Positions 36,699-46,852 are shown, counted from the first letter of the stretch. The stretch: DNA of 64,000 bases from Caulobacter sp. (GCA_030678995.1 JAUXTQ010000060.1:124001-188000); one strand, 5' to 3'. Notes: generated by a model not told the origin, from the sequence alone. Numbers and translations: made by a program.

Positions 36699-37782
36699 GC
36701 GGGAGGCCGCCAAGGCCGCTTTTCTGTCGGCGCACGGCTACGGCGACGCCCGCCGCGAAGCCCTGAGCGGCGACGCCTCGACCCGCGCCTATGAGCGGAT
36801 ATATCCCCCGGACGGCGGCGGCAGCTTGATCTTCATGGACCAACCGCCGGCGCTTGAGACCGCGATCTGTCCGCCCGACGCCACCGAGGCGCAGCGGCTG
36901 GCCATGGGCTACAACGCCGCCGCGCGGCTGGCCGCTGGTTCGGTCGCGGCGTTCGTGACCACCGCCGCCTACCTGCGCGAGCGCGGCCTCTCCGCGCCCA
37001 ACATCCTCGCTTTCGACATCGAGACCGGGTTGGCGGTGTTGGAGGACCTGGGCGATGGCCTGTTCGCCACCCTGATCGCCGGCGGCCAGGCCGAGAGGCC
37101 ACTGTACGAGACCGCCGTCGATCTGCAGGCCGCGCTGCACGCCGAGGCGCCGCCGGACGTGCTCGCCGTCGATGACGTGCGCTGGCCGCTGCTGACCTAC
37201 GACACACTGGCCCTCAAGATCGCCACTGACACCTTTCTCGAATTCTGGCCGCAATTCGCGGGTATCCCCGCCTTCACGCCCGAAGCGGTCGCCGAGTGGG
37301 ACGCGCTCTGGGCCCCGATCTGGGTGCGCGGCGAGGCCGGCGCGACGGTCTTCGCCCACCGCGACTATCATGCCCAGAACCTTCTGTGGCTGCCGGACCG
37401 CGGCGGCGTCGCCCGTGTCGGGCTGCTCGACTTCCAGGACGCCCTGCGGGCCCACCCGGCCTGGGATCTGCTGCATCTTCTGCAGGACGCCCGCCGGGAT
37501 GTGTCTCCCGAGCTCGAAGCCGCGATGCTCGATCGCTATCTGGCCGCCCGTCCGACCCTCGACCGCGACGCCTTCCTCGCCGACTACCGCGCCCTGGCGG
37601 CGTCGAACGCCGCCCGCATCCTGGGCCGGGTGTTCGCGAGACAGGTGATGCTGGGCCGGCCGCAGTACCGGGAATTCATGCCGCGCACATGGCGGGCGCT
37701 TGAGCGCGACCTCGCGGCGCCGGGCATGGAAGGCCTGCGACGCTGGTTCGACCGCCATGTCCCGGCGGAGGCGAGGGCGTGA
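36688..37782 (+). CDS. amgK: MurNAc/GlcNAc anomeric kinase AmgK
   Basis: Phosphorylates MurNAc and GlcNAc at the anomeric carbon during peptidoglycan recycling. A 364-residue aminoglycoside-phosphotransferase-fold kinase: nucleotide-loop GDASTRAYERI near residue 27, catalytic loop VFAHRDYHAQNLLWLPD (around 225) and the metal-binding LLDFQDALRAHPAWDL. The next gene encodes the partner uridylyltransferase MurU, which fixes the specificity. The start is TTG, inside the end of tsaE. Together they bypass de novo UDP-MurNAc synthesis and can confer fosfomycin tolerance in Pseudomonas; whether that holds here is untested. Confidence 0.93.
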   Translation: MSSEREAAKAAFLSAHGYGDARREALSGDASTRAYERIYPPDGGGSLIFMDQPPALETAICPPDATEAQRLAMGYNAAARLAAGSVAAFVTTAAYLRERGLSAPNILAFDIETGLAVLEDLGDGLFATLIAGGQAERPLYETAVDLQAALHAEAPPDVLAVDDVRWPLLTYDTLALKIATDTFLEFWPQFAGIPAFTPEAVAEWDALWAPIWVRGEAGATVFAHRDYHAQNLLWLPDRGGVARVGLLDFQDALRAHPAWDLLHLLQDARRDVSPELEAAMLDRYLAARPTLDRDAFLADYRALAASNAARILGRVFARQVMLGRPQYREFMPRTWRALERDLAAPGMEGLRRWFDRHVPAEARA

Positions 37783-38525
37783 GCGTGCCGAAAACCGCGA
37801 TCGTGCTGGCCGCGGGGCTGGGCACCCGCATGCGGCCCCTGACCGACGACCGGCCCAAGGCTCTGGTCGAAGTCGGCGGCCGCGCGCTGATCGATCACAT
37901 GCTGGACCGGCTGGCCGCCGCCGGGGTCGAGCATGCGGTGGTCAACGTCCACGCCTTCGCCGACACCCTGGTCGATCACTTGGCTCGCCGCCTGGGAGGG
38001 CCGACCCTCGCGATCTCGGACGAGCGCGATCATCCTGAACCGTTGGAGACCGGCGGCGGCATCAAGTTCGCCCACCGGATCGCGGGTGATGCGCCGATCC
38101 TGGTAGCAAACATCGACAGTGTTTGGATCGAGGATCGCGAACCGCCGGCGACGGCCATCGCCGATCTCTGTCGGGGGTTCGACCCGGAACGGATGACGGC
38201 CCGGCTGATGCTCGCGCGCATGGAGCGGACCTCCGGGTTCGACGGCCCGGGTGATTTCTTTCTCGCCGACGACGGTCGGCTGGAGGGCCGCCGGTCGCGC
38301 GGCGCAACGGCCGCGCCACTCAACTACATGGGCGTCCACATCGTCGATCCGCGCCCCATCTACGCCCACCCAGAAACCGCTTTCGGCCTGTTTCCTAGCG
38401 GTGGGGGGCTTTGGGGCGCCTGGAGCGCCGAGGGGCGTCTGCATGGCTGGGTCATGGACGGCGACTGGATGCACGTCGGCGACCCGGTCGCCCGTGATCT
38501 GGCCCACGCCCGGCTGACCGGATGA
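37779..38525 (+). CDS. murU: MurNAc-1-phosphate uridylyltransferase MurU
   Basis: Makes UDP-MurNAc from MurNAc-1-phosphate and UTP. A 248-residue nucleotidyltransferase with the signature LAAGLGTRMRPLTDDRPKAL, the catalytic NIDSVWIED metal site and the C-terminal WMHVGDPVARDLA. It starts with GTG overlapping the amgK stop (GTGA) and its own stop overlaps addB (ATGA). Related sugar-1-phosphate nucleotidyltransferases share these motifs, but the AmgK neighbour makes MurU by far the best assignment. Confidence 0.93.
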   Translation: MSVPKTAIVLAAGLGTRMRPLTDDRPKALVEVGGRALIDHMLDRLAAAGVEHAVVNVHAFADTLVDHLARRLGGPTLAISDERDHPEPLETGGGIKFAHRIAGDAPILVANIDSVWIEDREPPATAIADLCRGFDPERMTARLMLARMERTSGFDGPGDFFLADDGRLEGRRSRGATAAPLNYMGVHIVDPRPIYAHPETAFGLFPSGGGLWGAWSAEGRLHGWVMDGDWMHVGDPVARDLAHARLTG

Positions 38526-41494
38526 GCGCCCTGTTCGAGCATCCGGCCCCCCGCTGGTTCTCGATCCCGGCTCACCGGCCTTTCCTCGATGACCTTGCGG
38601 CGGGACTTCTGGTTGCCCTGCCTGACCCCGAAGCCCTGGCCGAGGCCGTGGTCTTCACCCCCACCCGACGCGGCGCCCGCGCCCTGGCCGAGGCGTTCGT
38701 GGGCGCGGCGGGCGGCCGGGCGGTGCTGCTGCCGCAGATCCGCGCCATCGGCGACCTGGACGAGGGCGAGCCGCCCTTTGAGCCGGGCGACCTGTCGCTG
38801 GACATCCCCCCGGCCATCGATCCCCTGCGCCGCCGGTTCGAGCTGGCCCGGCTGGTCGCAGAGCGGAAGGATCTGGGCCGTCACCTCGACGCCGCCGGGG
38901 CGCTGGAACTGGCCGACGCCCTGGGCGGGTTTCTCGACAGCGTGCAGATCGAAGAAGTCGAGGACGGCGCCGACCGGCTGGACCGCCTGGTCGACGTCGA
39001 GATGGCCGCCCACTGGCAGCGCTCGGCCGAGGTGTTGCGCGTCGCCCTGCAGGCCTGGCCGGCCCGGCTGGCGGAGATGGGTCTGATCGACGTCACCTGG
39101 CGGCGGGTCCAGCTGCTGCGGGCGCTGGCCGACCAGTGGACCCGGCATCCGCCGGAGCACCCGCTGATCGCTGCAGGCTCCACGGGCACGGCGCCGGCCA
39201 CCGCCGACCTGCTCAAGGTTATCGCCGGCTGCCCGCGCGGGGCGGTGATCCTGCCCGGCCTCGATGAGGGCCTGGCCGAGAAGGCCTGGGCCAAGGTCGA
39301 TGACCAACATCCCCAGGGGGCGATGAAGCGCCTGCTCGAGCGCTCGAAGGTGACCCGCGATGACGTCGTGACCTGGCGGCCGGACGCCGACTCCGCCGGC
39401 CGCTGGCGCCGTCGGCTGATCAACGAGGCCCTGCGCCCGGCCGAGGCGACCGCCGACTGGCGCGACGTCCTCACCGACCTGCGGGTCGAGGGCCAGGCGG
39501 TCGGGGTTGATCCCCTGGTCGAGGGCCTCAAGGGCCTCTCGGTCATCGCCGCCCGGCAGGAGGAGGAGGCCGCCGACGTCTGCGCCCTGCTGCTGCGCGA
39601 GACGCTGGAGATCCCCGGCCGCACCGCCGCCCTGGTGACGCCCGACCTGGCCCTGGCCCGCCGGGTCAGCGCCCGGCTGGCGCAGTTCGGCGTGATCGCC
39701 GACGCCTCCGCGGGCGAGCCCATGGCCGGCTTCCCGATCGGCATCCTCGCCCGGCTGATCGCCGACTGGGCAGTCGACCCGTTGTCGCCGGTGCTGCTGC
39801 TGGCCATCCTCAAGCACCCCCTGACCCAACTCGGCCGCGAACCCGATGCGCTGATGGCTCAGATCCATCAACTGGAAGCCACGGCCCTGCGTGGCCCCCG
39901 CGCGGGGGACCGGGGCGTCGTCCTGGCGAAGCTGACCAAGGCTCCCGAAGCGCTGGACCTGGCGACCGCGCTCTACAGAGCCCTCGATCTGGCGGCCGGC
40001 GTGTTCGGCGAAGAGCCGGCTGCCGTTCAGGTCGCCGCGCGCGGTCTGGCCGAGGCGCTCGAAGCGCTCGGTGGGCAGGCCGTCTGGTCCGGTCCGTCCG
40101 GGGAAGCCGCCGCGTCGCTACTGTCGGGCCTGATCGCCAATGGCGAGGCCTTGCCGCCGGTGGGCCCCCGCGCCTTCGCCGATCTGGTCGGGGCGCTGCT
40201 GGACGGCGAAACCGTCCGCGCCGGCGGAACCCCGCATCCGCGGCTGAAAATCCTCGGCGCCCTGGAGGCCCGGCTGCTGCGCGCCGACCGGCTGGTGCTG
40301 GCGGGACTGGAGGACGGGGTCTGGCCGCGCGGGGCGCCGATCGATCCCTTCCTGTCGCGGCCGATGCGCGAGCGGATGGGCCTGCCCTCGCCCGAGCGCC
40401 GGCTGGGCCTGACCGCCCACGACTTCGCCCAGGCCGCCTGTTCGCCGGAGGTGGTGATGGTCCACAGCCAGCGCCGCGAGGGCGCGCCGGCGGTCGAATC
40501 CCGCTGGCTCTGGCGGCTGCGGACCTTGACGCGCGGAGCGGGCATCGCTCTGCCGAGCCGGCCGGAGGTGCTGGACTGGGCCCGCGCCCTGGACGCCCCC
40601 GGCCGCTACAGCCCGGTCAACCGCCCGGCGCCCAACCCGCCGCTCGAGGACCGGCCGACCCAATTCGCCGTCACCCGCATCGAGGCCCTGACCCGCGACC
40701 CCTATTCGATCTGGGCGCGCGATATTCTCAAGCTGTTCCCGCTCGATCGGCCTGACGAGCCGGTGGAGTCCAAGGCGCGCGGCACGGCCATCCACAAGGC
40801 CTTCGAGGACTTCGCCGCCGCCTGGACGAACGGCGAGCCGCAGGACGCCACCGGCCTGTTCGAACGGCTCTATCTCGAAGCCCTGGTCGCCCAGGGCCTG
40901 CCCCGCGCCATGATGGCTCGCGAACGCGCCCTGGCCCGTGAAGCCGCGCGCTGGGCGGCGGACCTGGAGCGGGACCGCCGGGCGGACGGCCGCGCGATCC
41001 ATGTGGAACAGTCGGGTGAGCTGTGGCTCCCGGTCGGCGACCAGAAGATCAAGCTCACCGCCAAGGCCGACCGGATCGAGATCACCCCCGAAGGCCTGGG
41101 CCATGTGCTCGACTTCAAGACCGGCGGCGCGCCATCGGAGAAGCAGATCAACACCGGCTTCTCGCCGCAGCTGACCCTGACCATGGCCATCCTGCTGGCC
41201 GGCGGGTTCAAGGACCTAAAGGCCTACGCCGGCGACCTGACCTATCTGCGGGTCACCGGCCGAAAGCCGCCGGGGGAGGAAATCATCCGCAAGACGGCCG
41301 GCGAGGAGAGCGAGCAGGCGGCGGCCAACGCCTATGAAGGGGTGATCCGGCTGCTGAGGGCCTACCAGGATCCCGAGCGCGGCTATCTCTCGCGTACCGC
41401 GCCGCAGTTCGTGAAGACCTACGCTGGCGACTACGATCACCTGGCCCGGGTGTTCGAATGGTCCACCGGCGGCGACGGCGAGGCCGGCGAATGA
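38522..41494 (+). CDS. addB: Double-strand break repair protein AddB
   Basis: Subunit of the AddAB helicase-nuclease that resects DNA ends for RecA recombination in alphaproteobacteria. The 990 residues start with a degenerate helicase domain (FTPTRRGARALAEAF) without a clear Walker A. The C-terminal RecB-like nuclease domain includes FKDLKAYAGD and the catalytic block HVLDFKTGGAPSEKQINTGF. It overlaps murU and addA by four bases each. The close linkage to cell-wall recycling genes reflects operon packing and not function. Confidence 0.95.
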   Translation: MSALFEHPAPRWFSIPAHRPFLDDLAAGLLVALPDPEALAEAVVFTPTRRGARALAEAFVGAAGGRAVLLPQIRAIGDLDEGEPPFEPGDLSLDIPPAIDPLRRRFELARLVAERKDLGRHLDAAGALELADALGGFLDSVQIEEVEDGADRLDRLVDVEMAAHWQRSAEVLRVALQAWPARLAEMGLIDVTWRRVQLLRALADQWTRHPPEHPLIAAGSTGTAPATADLLKVIAGCPRGAVILPGLDEGLAEKAWAKVDDQHPQGAMKRLLERSKVTRDDVVTWRPDADSAGRWRRRLINEALRPAEATADWRDVLTDLRVEGQAVGVDPLVEGLKGLSVIAARQEEEAADVCALLLRETLEIPGRTAALVTPDLALARRVSARLAQFGVIADASAGEPMAGFPIGILARLIADWAVDPLSPVLLLAILKHPLTQLGREPDALMAQIHQLEATALRGPRAGDRGVVLAKLTKAPEALDLATALYRALDLAAGVFGEEPAAVQVAARGLAEALEALGGQAVWSGPSGEAAASLLSGLIANGEALPPVGPRAFADLVGALLDGETVRAGGTPHPRLKILGALEARLLRADRLVLAGLEDGVWPRGAPIDPFLSRPMRERMGLPSPERRLGLTAHDFAQAACSPEVVMVHSQRREGAPAVESRWLWRLRTLTRGAGIALPSRPEVLDWARALDAPGRYSPVNRPAPNPPLEDRPTQFAVTRIEALTRDPYSIWARDILKLFPLDRPDEPVESKARGTAIHKAFEDFAAAWTNGEPQDATGLFERLYLEALVAQGLPRAMMARERALAREAARWAADLERDRRADGRAIHVEQSGELWLPVGDQKIKLTAKADRIEITPEGLGHVLDFKTGGAPSEKQINTGFSPQLTLTMAILLAGGFKDLKAYAGDLTYLRVTGRKPPGEEIIRKTAGEESEQAAANAYEGVIRLLRAYQDPERGYLSRTAPQFVKTYAGDYDHLARVFEWSTGGDGEAGE

Positions 41495-44400
41495 CGCCCG
41501 CCGGAGCCCTCGGGCACGATGTCCACCAGCGCCGGGCCGCTGATCCGGCGCTCAACGCCTTCGTCACCGCCAACGCCGGGTCGGGCAAGACCAAGACCCT
41601 GATCGACCGGGTGGCGCGGCTGCTGCTGCGCGAGGTTCCGCCCGCGGCCATCCTCTGCGTCACCTACACCAAGGCCGCCGCCGCCGAGATGCAGCGCCGC
41701 CTGTTCGAGGTGCTTGGCGGCTGGTCGGTGATGCAGGACGACGAGCTGCAACGGAAGCTGGTCGATCTGGAGGGCGAGACCGGCGGGCCTCGCGACGCCC
41801 TTGCCCTGTCCCGCGCCCGCACCCTGTTCGCCAAGGCGCTGGAGACGCCCGGCGGGCTGAAGATCCAGACCATCCACGCCTTCTGCGAGAAGCTGCTGCG
41901 GCGGTTTCCGCTGGAAGCCCAGGTCTCGCCCGGCTTCACCGTCATGGACGACGCCGCGGCCGCCTGGATCGCTACCGAGGCCCGCGCCGCGGTCGCTCGC
42001 CACGCTTTTGAGGTCGAGGGGCCCCTGGCCGACGCCTACGCCCGGCTGTCGGTTGCGCTGGACCATGACAGCTTCCAGCAGATGTTCGCCGCCTTCGAGC
42101 AGAAGCGCGACGCCATCGCCGGCTATGTCGCCCGCTGCGGCGGGTTTGGCGGGGTCCAGGCGGACGTCTGGATGGTCTGCACCGGGTCCGAGGACCCCGT
42201 CACCGCCGAGGATGTCGAGGCCGCCGCGCTCGCGGCGCTCAATCCCCGTCTCTACCGCGAGGCCGCCGGGGTGCTGGCGCTTGGGACCAAGACCGACATC
42301 AAATGCGCGGAGGGTCTGCTGTCGGTCACCGATCTGGCCAGCGCGCTCGCGGTCTTCTTCACCGCGAAGGGCGAGGGCACGCCGGCGACCTGGGTCGGCA
42401 AGACGTCCGGCCTGAAAACCCGCGAAGATCTGCGTATGGCCCTGCTCACGGAGCAGGAGCGGCTCGGCGCGGCGCGGGACCAACTGCGGGCCGCCAGGGT
42501 CGCCGAAATAACCATCCAGGTCCTGGCGCTCGCCAGCGCCTACGGCGAGGCTTACCGCCGGACCAAGCAGGATCGCGGCGCGCTGGACTTCACCGACCTG
42601 ATCCTGCGCACCAAGGAGCTGGTCGCCGAGCGGCCCGACGCGGCCTGGGTGCTCTACAAGCTGGACAGCGGCATCGACCACATCCTGGTCGATGAGGCCC
42701 AGGACACGGCTCCTGAACAGTGGGAGATCGTTCGCCAGCTGACGGGCGAATTCTGGTCGGGCGCGGGGCTGCGCACCCTGGGCGCCGAGGCGCGAACCCT
42801 GTTCGTGGTCGGGGACGAGAAGCAGTCGATTTACAGCTTCCAGGGGGCCGATCCGCAGCGACTGCTCAGCGAGACCCAGCGCTACATCAGCGACATCATC
42901 GAGGCGGGCCGTCCCGCCGAGGGGGTGCCGTTGCTGGTGTCCTACCGGTCGACGCCGCAGGTGCTGACTTTCGTCGATACCCTGTTCATCGCGCCAGAGA
43001 CCCGCGCGGGCGTGCCGCCGCCGCGCGGCGAGGATGTCGTCAGCCACGAAGCGTTCCGCGCCGATCACGCCGGCTGTGTCGATCTTTGGCCGCTGGAGCG
43101 GGAAGAACCGGGCGAGGATCGCGAAGCCTGGGACGCGCCACTGGACGAGGAGGCGGAGGCTTCCGCCAACCGCCGGCTGGCGCGCCGGATCGCCGCCGAG
43201 ATCAAGGCCCTGGTGGCCCGGGGAGACTCGGTGTTCGACAAGGACCTCATCGGTCCTGATGGGAAGAAGGGCCAATGGCGGCCGGCCCGCTTCGGTGACG
43301 TGCTGATCCTGGTCCGCCGCCGGCGGGTGCTGTTCGAGGAGATCATCCGTGAGCTGAAGAAGACCCAGGTTCCGGTGGCCGGCGCCGACCGGCTGACCCT
43401 GTCGGGCCACATCGCCTTCGACGACCTGATGGCGCTGGCCCGGTTCGTCCAGTACCCCGACGACGACCTGACGCTGGCCGGGCTGCTCAAGACCCCCTTC
43501 TGCGGCCTGCCCGACGACGACATCTACGCCCTGGCAAGGGACCGGAAGCCCGACAGTCTGTGGACGGTGCTCCAGCAGCGCGCCGCGGAGCAACCCGCCT
43601 GGACGGCCGCGCTGGCCTTCCTCCACGCGGCGCGGGACCTGGCCCGGCGGCATGCGCCGTTCGACTTCTACGCCCGGGTCCTGAACCTGACGGGACCGGG
43701 AGGCCGGTCGATGCGGGCGGCCATGCTGACCCGGCTGGGCGACGAGGCCGGCGATGTGCTGGACGAGTTCCTCGCCCGCACATTGGCCGCCGAAGCGCAG
43801 GGGGTGCGTGACCTGGAGTCCCTGGCCGCCGCCTTTGTCGGGCTGAACATCTCGGTGAAGCGGGAGATGGATCCTGGCGCCGGCCAGGTGCGGGTGATGA
43901 CCACTCACGGCGCCAAGGGACTGGAGGCGCCGATCGTCTTCCTGCCGGAGACCACCCTGACCCGCACCGCGCGTGGCTCGCCGCTGCTGGAGACGGCGGA
44001 GGGCGGCTTCCTCTGGTCGACCCGGGGCGACGACGACTGCGCCGCCAGCGCCGCCGCGCGGGTCCTGCGCGTGCAGAAGGAAGAGCAGGAGGCGTGGCGG
44101 CTGCTCTACGTCGGTCTGACCCGCGCCCGGGACCGGCTGGTGTTGTGCGGGCGCATCGACGCCCGGACGAAGGACGAAAAGGTCGGCGGCTGGTACGCGG
44201 CCATGCGCGACGCCTTCGCCCACCCGGCCATCGCCGATCAGGTCCGGCCGGCGAGAGTCGGTGAGATGGAGATCCAGCGCTTCGGCCCCGATCCCGAGCA
44301 GCGGTCGGGACTGGCCCCGCCGCCCGCGCCGCCGGTCCCCCTGCCGGACTGGGTCCGCCGGCCGTCGCCTGCGGAGTCGCCGGTGATGCGCTACGCCTCG

Positions 44401-44988
44401 CCGTCGCAGGTGGCCGAGCGGGAGCGGGGACCCGCGCCCTCGCCGTTGGACGCCCTGCAGGGGCTGGGGCGCTATCGGCGGGGCGACCTGATCCACCGGC
44501 TGCTGCAGCTTTTGCCCGATGTGGCCGAGCCCGAACGGCGCGCGGCGGCGGCGCGGCTGCTCGACCGCGAACCCGACCTAACCCCCGGCCAGCGGGCGGA
44601 AATGACCACCGCCGCCTTCGGCGTGCTGGAGGACCCGGTGTTCGCCGACGTGTTTGGGCCGGGCAGCCGGGCCGAGGCGGCTATCGCCGGGACCTCGCCG
44701 CGCCTGCCCGCGGGCCTGGGCGTCTCCGGCCGGGTCGACCGGCTGCTGGTGACCCCGGATCGGGTGCTGGTGGTCGATTACAAGACCAACCGGCCCGCGC
44801 CTGACCGCATCGAGGACGCCGATTTCGCCTACCGGGTGCAGATGGCCCTCTACGCCGCCGTGCTGTCGGAAATCTTCCCCGGCCGGCGGATCGAGGCGGC
44901 GCTGGTGTGGACCGATGGACCCCGGCTGATGCCGGTTCCAGAAAACATGATCACCCGGACACTGGACCAGCTTGTTTCAGGTCATTGA
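41491..44988 (+). CDS. addA: Double-strand break repair helicase AddA
   Basis: UvrD-like 3'-5' helicase with a C-terminal nuclease. At 1165 residues it has Walker A TANAGSGKTKTLIDRV (near residue 26), motif Ia CVTYTKAAAAEM, Walker B HILVDEAQDTAPEQWEI, motif IV SYRSTP, motif V MTTHGAKGLEAPIVFLPETT, motif VI LLYVGLTRARDRL and the nuclease motif VLVVDYKTNRPAP near the end. ATG at 41491 overlaps the addB stop; the longer reading from 41458 is rejected. It completes the AddAB pair. Confidence 0.96.
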   Translation: MTPAGALGHDVHQRRAADPALNAFVTANAGSGKTKTLIDRVARLLLREVPPAAILCVTYTKAAAAEMQRRLFEVLGGWSVMQDDELQRKLVDLEGETGGPRDALALSRARTLFAKALETPGGLKIQTIHAFCEKLLRRFPLEAQVSPGFTVMDDAAAAWIATEARAAVARHAFEVEGPLADAYARLSVALDHDSFQQMFAAFEQKRDAIAGYVARCGGFGGVQADVWMVCTGSEDPVTAEDVEAAALAALNPRLYREAAGVLALGTKTDIKCAEGLLSVTDLASALAVFFTAKGEGTPATWVGKTSGLKTREDLRMALLTEQERLGAARDQLRAARVAEITIQVLALASAYGEAYRRTKQDRGALDFTDLILRTKELVAERPDAAWVLYKLDSGIDHILVDEAQDTAPEQWEIVRQLTGEFWSGAGLRTLGAEARTLFVVGDEKQSIYSFQGADPQRLLSETQRYISDIIEAGRPAEGVPLLVSYRSTPQVLTFVDTLFIAPETRAGVPPPRGEDVVSHEAFRADHAGCVDLWPLEREEPGEDREAWDAPLDEEAEASANRRLARRIAAEIKALVARGDSVFDKDLIGPDGKKGQWRPARFGDVLILVRRRRVLFEEIIRELKKTQVPVAGADRLTLSGHIAFDDLMALARFVQYPDDDLTLAGLLKTPFCGLPDDDIYALARDRKPDSLWTVLQQRAAEQPAWTAALAFLHAARDLARRHAPFDFYARVLNLTGPGGRSMRAAMLTRLGDEAGDVLDEFLARTLAAEAQGVRDLESLAAAFVGLNISVKREMDPGAGQVRVMTTHGAKGLEAPIVFLPETTLTRTARGSPLLETAEGGFLWSTRGDDDCAASAAARVLRVQKEEQEAWRLLYVGLTRARDRLVLCGRIDARTKDEKVGGWYAAMRDAFAHPAIADQVRPARVGEMEIQRFGPDPEQRSGLAPPPAPPVPLPDWVRRPSPAESPVMRYASPSQVAERERGPAPSPLDALQGLGRYRRGDLIHRLLQLLPDVAEPERRAAAARLLDREPDLTPGQRAEMTTAAFGVLEDPVFADVFGPGSRAEAAIAGTSPRLPAGLGVSGRVDRLLVTPDRVLVVDYKTNRPAPDRIEDADFAYRVQMALYAAVLSEIFPGRRIEAALVWTDGPRLMPVPENMITRTLDQLVSGH

Positions 44989-45063
44989 TAGGGAACAGGA
45001 GCCAGCCTACATCGTTGGCTTGAGCGACGCGCGCCCAGGGGCGCGACGAACGGGAGAATACCG

Positions 45064-45402
45064 ATGAGCACCGTCAAGGTGACCGACGAATCCTTCGAGC
45101 GCGATGTGCTCCAGTCCGACAAGCCGGTCCTGGTGGACTTCTGGGCGGAGTGGTGCGGGCCGTGCAAGCAGATCGCCCCGGCGCTGGACCAGATTTCCGA
45201 GGAGCTGGCCGACCACGTGGTGATCGCCAAGGTCAACATCGAGGAAAGCCCGACCACCCCCTCGCGCTACGGCGTGCGGGGCATCCCGACGATGATGCTG
45301 TTCCGCGGCGGGCAGATGGCCTCGATGAAGGTCGGCGCCATGCCCAAGCAGAAGATCCTCGAGTGGCTCAGCGAGGCCGGGGTTCAGGCCTCGGCGGCCT
45401 AA
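45064..45402 (+). CDS. trxA: Thioredoxin
   Basis: General disulfide reductase, 112 residues. The active site is FWAEWCGPCKQIAP (Cys31, Cys34) and the cis-proline loop is GVRGIPTMMLFRGG. It starts with MSTVKVTDESFERDVLQSDK. It lies 75 bases downstream of addA and could be the last gene of the same transcript. The hairpins that follow (45406-45423) could terminate it. Confidence 0.97.
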   Translation: MSTVKVTDESFERDVLQSDKPVLVDFWAEWCGPCKQIAPALDQISEELADHVVIAKVNIEESPTTPSRYGVRGIPTMMLFRGGQMASMKVGAMPKQKILEWLSEAGVQASAA

Positions 45403-45403
45403 G

Positions 45404-45530
45404 ATCCTCCCCTTCGGGGGAGGTGGCCCTGCGTAGCCTTCGCGAAGCAGGGACGGAGGGGGTCCGCTCAGATTTCGGGTGACCCCCTCAGTCAGCCCGT
45501 CGGGCTGACAGCTCCCCTGATGGGGAGCAT
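45404..45530. repeat. Hairpin cluster between trxA and folC
   Basis: CCTCCCCTTCGGGGGAGG (45406-45423), GTCAGCCCGTCGGGCTGAC (45491-45509) and GCTCCCCTGATGGGGAGC (45511-45528) are three near-perfect hairpins between convergent genes. They resemble the elements near 21590, 27690 and 27800 and could terminate both transcripts. Confidence 0.7.
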
Positions 45531-45532
45531 CC

Positions 45533-46852
45533 TCACGTCGGCCAAGTGCTCTCCGACATTGCCAGCACTTCGCCGGCGAGATAGAGCGAGCCGCAGATGA
45601 CGACGTGCGGCGGGGGGGCGTCCCCCGCCAGTACGGTCTCCAGCGCTTCGGCGGCGCTTCCTGACATCGCGGCCTGAAGACCCGCTCGCCCGGCGGCCTC
45701 GACGAGCCGTTCCGGCGGGCAGGCCGCGTCGGCCTCGAAGGGCACGGCGACGATACGCGGGCCCAGCTGCGTGAAGGCGGCGAAGTAGCCGTCGATGTCC
45801 TTGTTGGCCAGCAGGCCGCAGATCAGGGCCACGGGCCGTCCGTCCCGCGCCGCCATGTCGCCGACCGTTCGGGCCAGGGCCCGGGCGGCGTGCGGATTGT
45901 GCCCACCGTCGAGCCACAGGTCCGCGCCGGCCGCCCGGGCGCGTTCGCCCAGCGGGCCCTTGGTCAGGCGCTGGAAGCGGGCCGGCCAGACAGCCGTGGC
46001 GACGCCCGCCGCGATGGCCGGCTCGTCGATCCGCGCCTCGCGCAGCTGCAGGGCCGCGACGACGGCCAGGGCCGCGTTATCGATCTGGTGCGGGCCGATC
46101 AGCGACGGCAGCGGCAGGTCCAGCAGCCGCTCGGTGGTCTGCACTACCATCCGGCCGCGCTCGGCCCAGGCGTCGAAGTCGGTTCCCATGGCCAACAGCG
46201 GCGCACCCAGCGCCCGCGCCCGGGCCTCGATCACCGCGAAGGCCTCCTCCGATTGCCGGCCGGTGACCGCCGGGGCGCCGCGCTTGATGATCCCCGCCTT
46301 CTCCCCGGCGATGCCGGCGACGCTGTCACCGAGGAACTCGCGGTGGTCGTGATCCACCGGGGCGATGACGCTGACCGCCGGCCGCTCGACGACATTTGTG
46401 GCGTCGAGGCTCCCGCCCAGGCCCACCTCGAGAAGGCACAGGTCCGCCTCCACCTCGGAAAAGGCCTGGAAGGCCGCGGCGGCGGTGATCTCGAAGAAGG
46501 TGATCGCCTCGCCGGCGTTGGCCCGTTGGACCCGCTCCAGCACATCCGCCAGATGATCCTCGGTGATCAGGGCCCCGGCCAGCCGCACCCGCTCGGCGAA
46601 CCGCACCAGATGGGGCGAGGTGAACACATGCACCCGCAGCCCCGCCGCCTCGGCGATGGCCCGCAGGAAGGCGACGGTGGAGCCCTTGCCGTTGGTCCCG
46701 GCCACATGGACCACGGGCGGCAGCCTGCGCTGGGGGTTGTCCAGGGCCGCGCACAGCCGGTGCATGCGGCCCAGCGACAGGTCGATCAGTTTGGGATGCA
46801 GCAGACGGAGCCGTTCGAGGGCGGCGTCATGGGCTCGGAGGTGGTCTGACAC
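45533..46852 (-). CDS. folC: Folylpolyglutamate synthase / dihydrofolate synthase
   Basis: Adds glutamate to dihydropteroate and to folates. The 439-residue Mur-ligase-like protein has the P-loop VVHVAGTNGKGSTVAFLRAI (about residue 48), the folate-loop TSPHLVRFAERVRLAG, LEVGLGGSLDATNVV, and the C-terminal WLDGGHNPHAARALA. It is encoded after nrdA on the same strand but separated by an inverted repeat pair. In many alphaproteobacteria folC follows accD; here that neighbour is absent. Confidence 0.96.
   Translation of the reverse strand: MSDHLRAHDAALERLRLLHPKLIDLSLGRMHRLCAALDNPQRRLPPVVHVAGTNGKGSTVAFLRAIAEAAGLRVHVFTSPHLVRFAERVRLAGALITEDHLADVLERVQRANAGEAITFFEITAAAAFQAFSEVEADLCLLEVGLGGSLDATNVVERPAVSVIAPVDHDHREFLGDSVAGIAGEKAGIIKRGAPAVTGRQSEEAFAVIEARARALGAPLLAMGTDFDAWAERGRMVVQTTERLLDLPLPSLIGPHQIDNAALAVVAALQLREARIDEPAIAAGVATAVWPARFQRLTKGPLGERARAAGADLWLDGGHNPHAARALARTVGDMAARDGRPVALICGLLANKDIDGYFAAFTQLGPRIVAVPFEADAACPPERLVEAAGRAGLQAAMSGSAAEALETVLAGDAPPPHVVICGSLYLAGEVLAMSESTWPT

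Noticed and set aside
41437..44496. A 1019-codon open frame on the minus strand opposite addA
   Set aside because: It is antisense to a fully motif-supported AddA. Its translation is a run of repetitive Arg/Gly/His/Ala typical of frame shadows in GC-rich DNA. No domain is recognisable.
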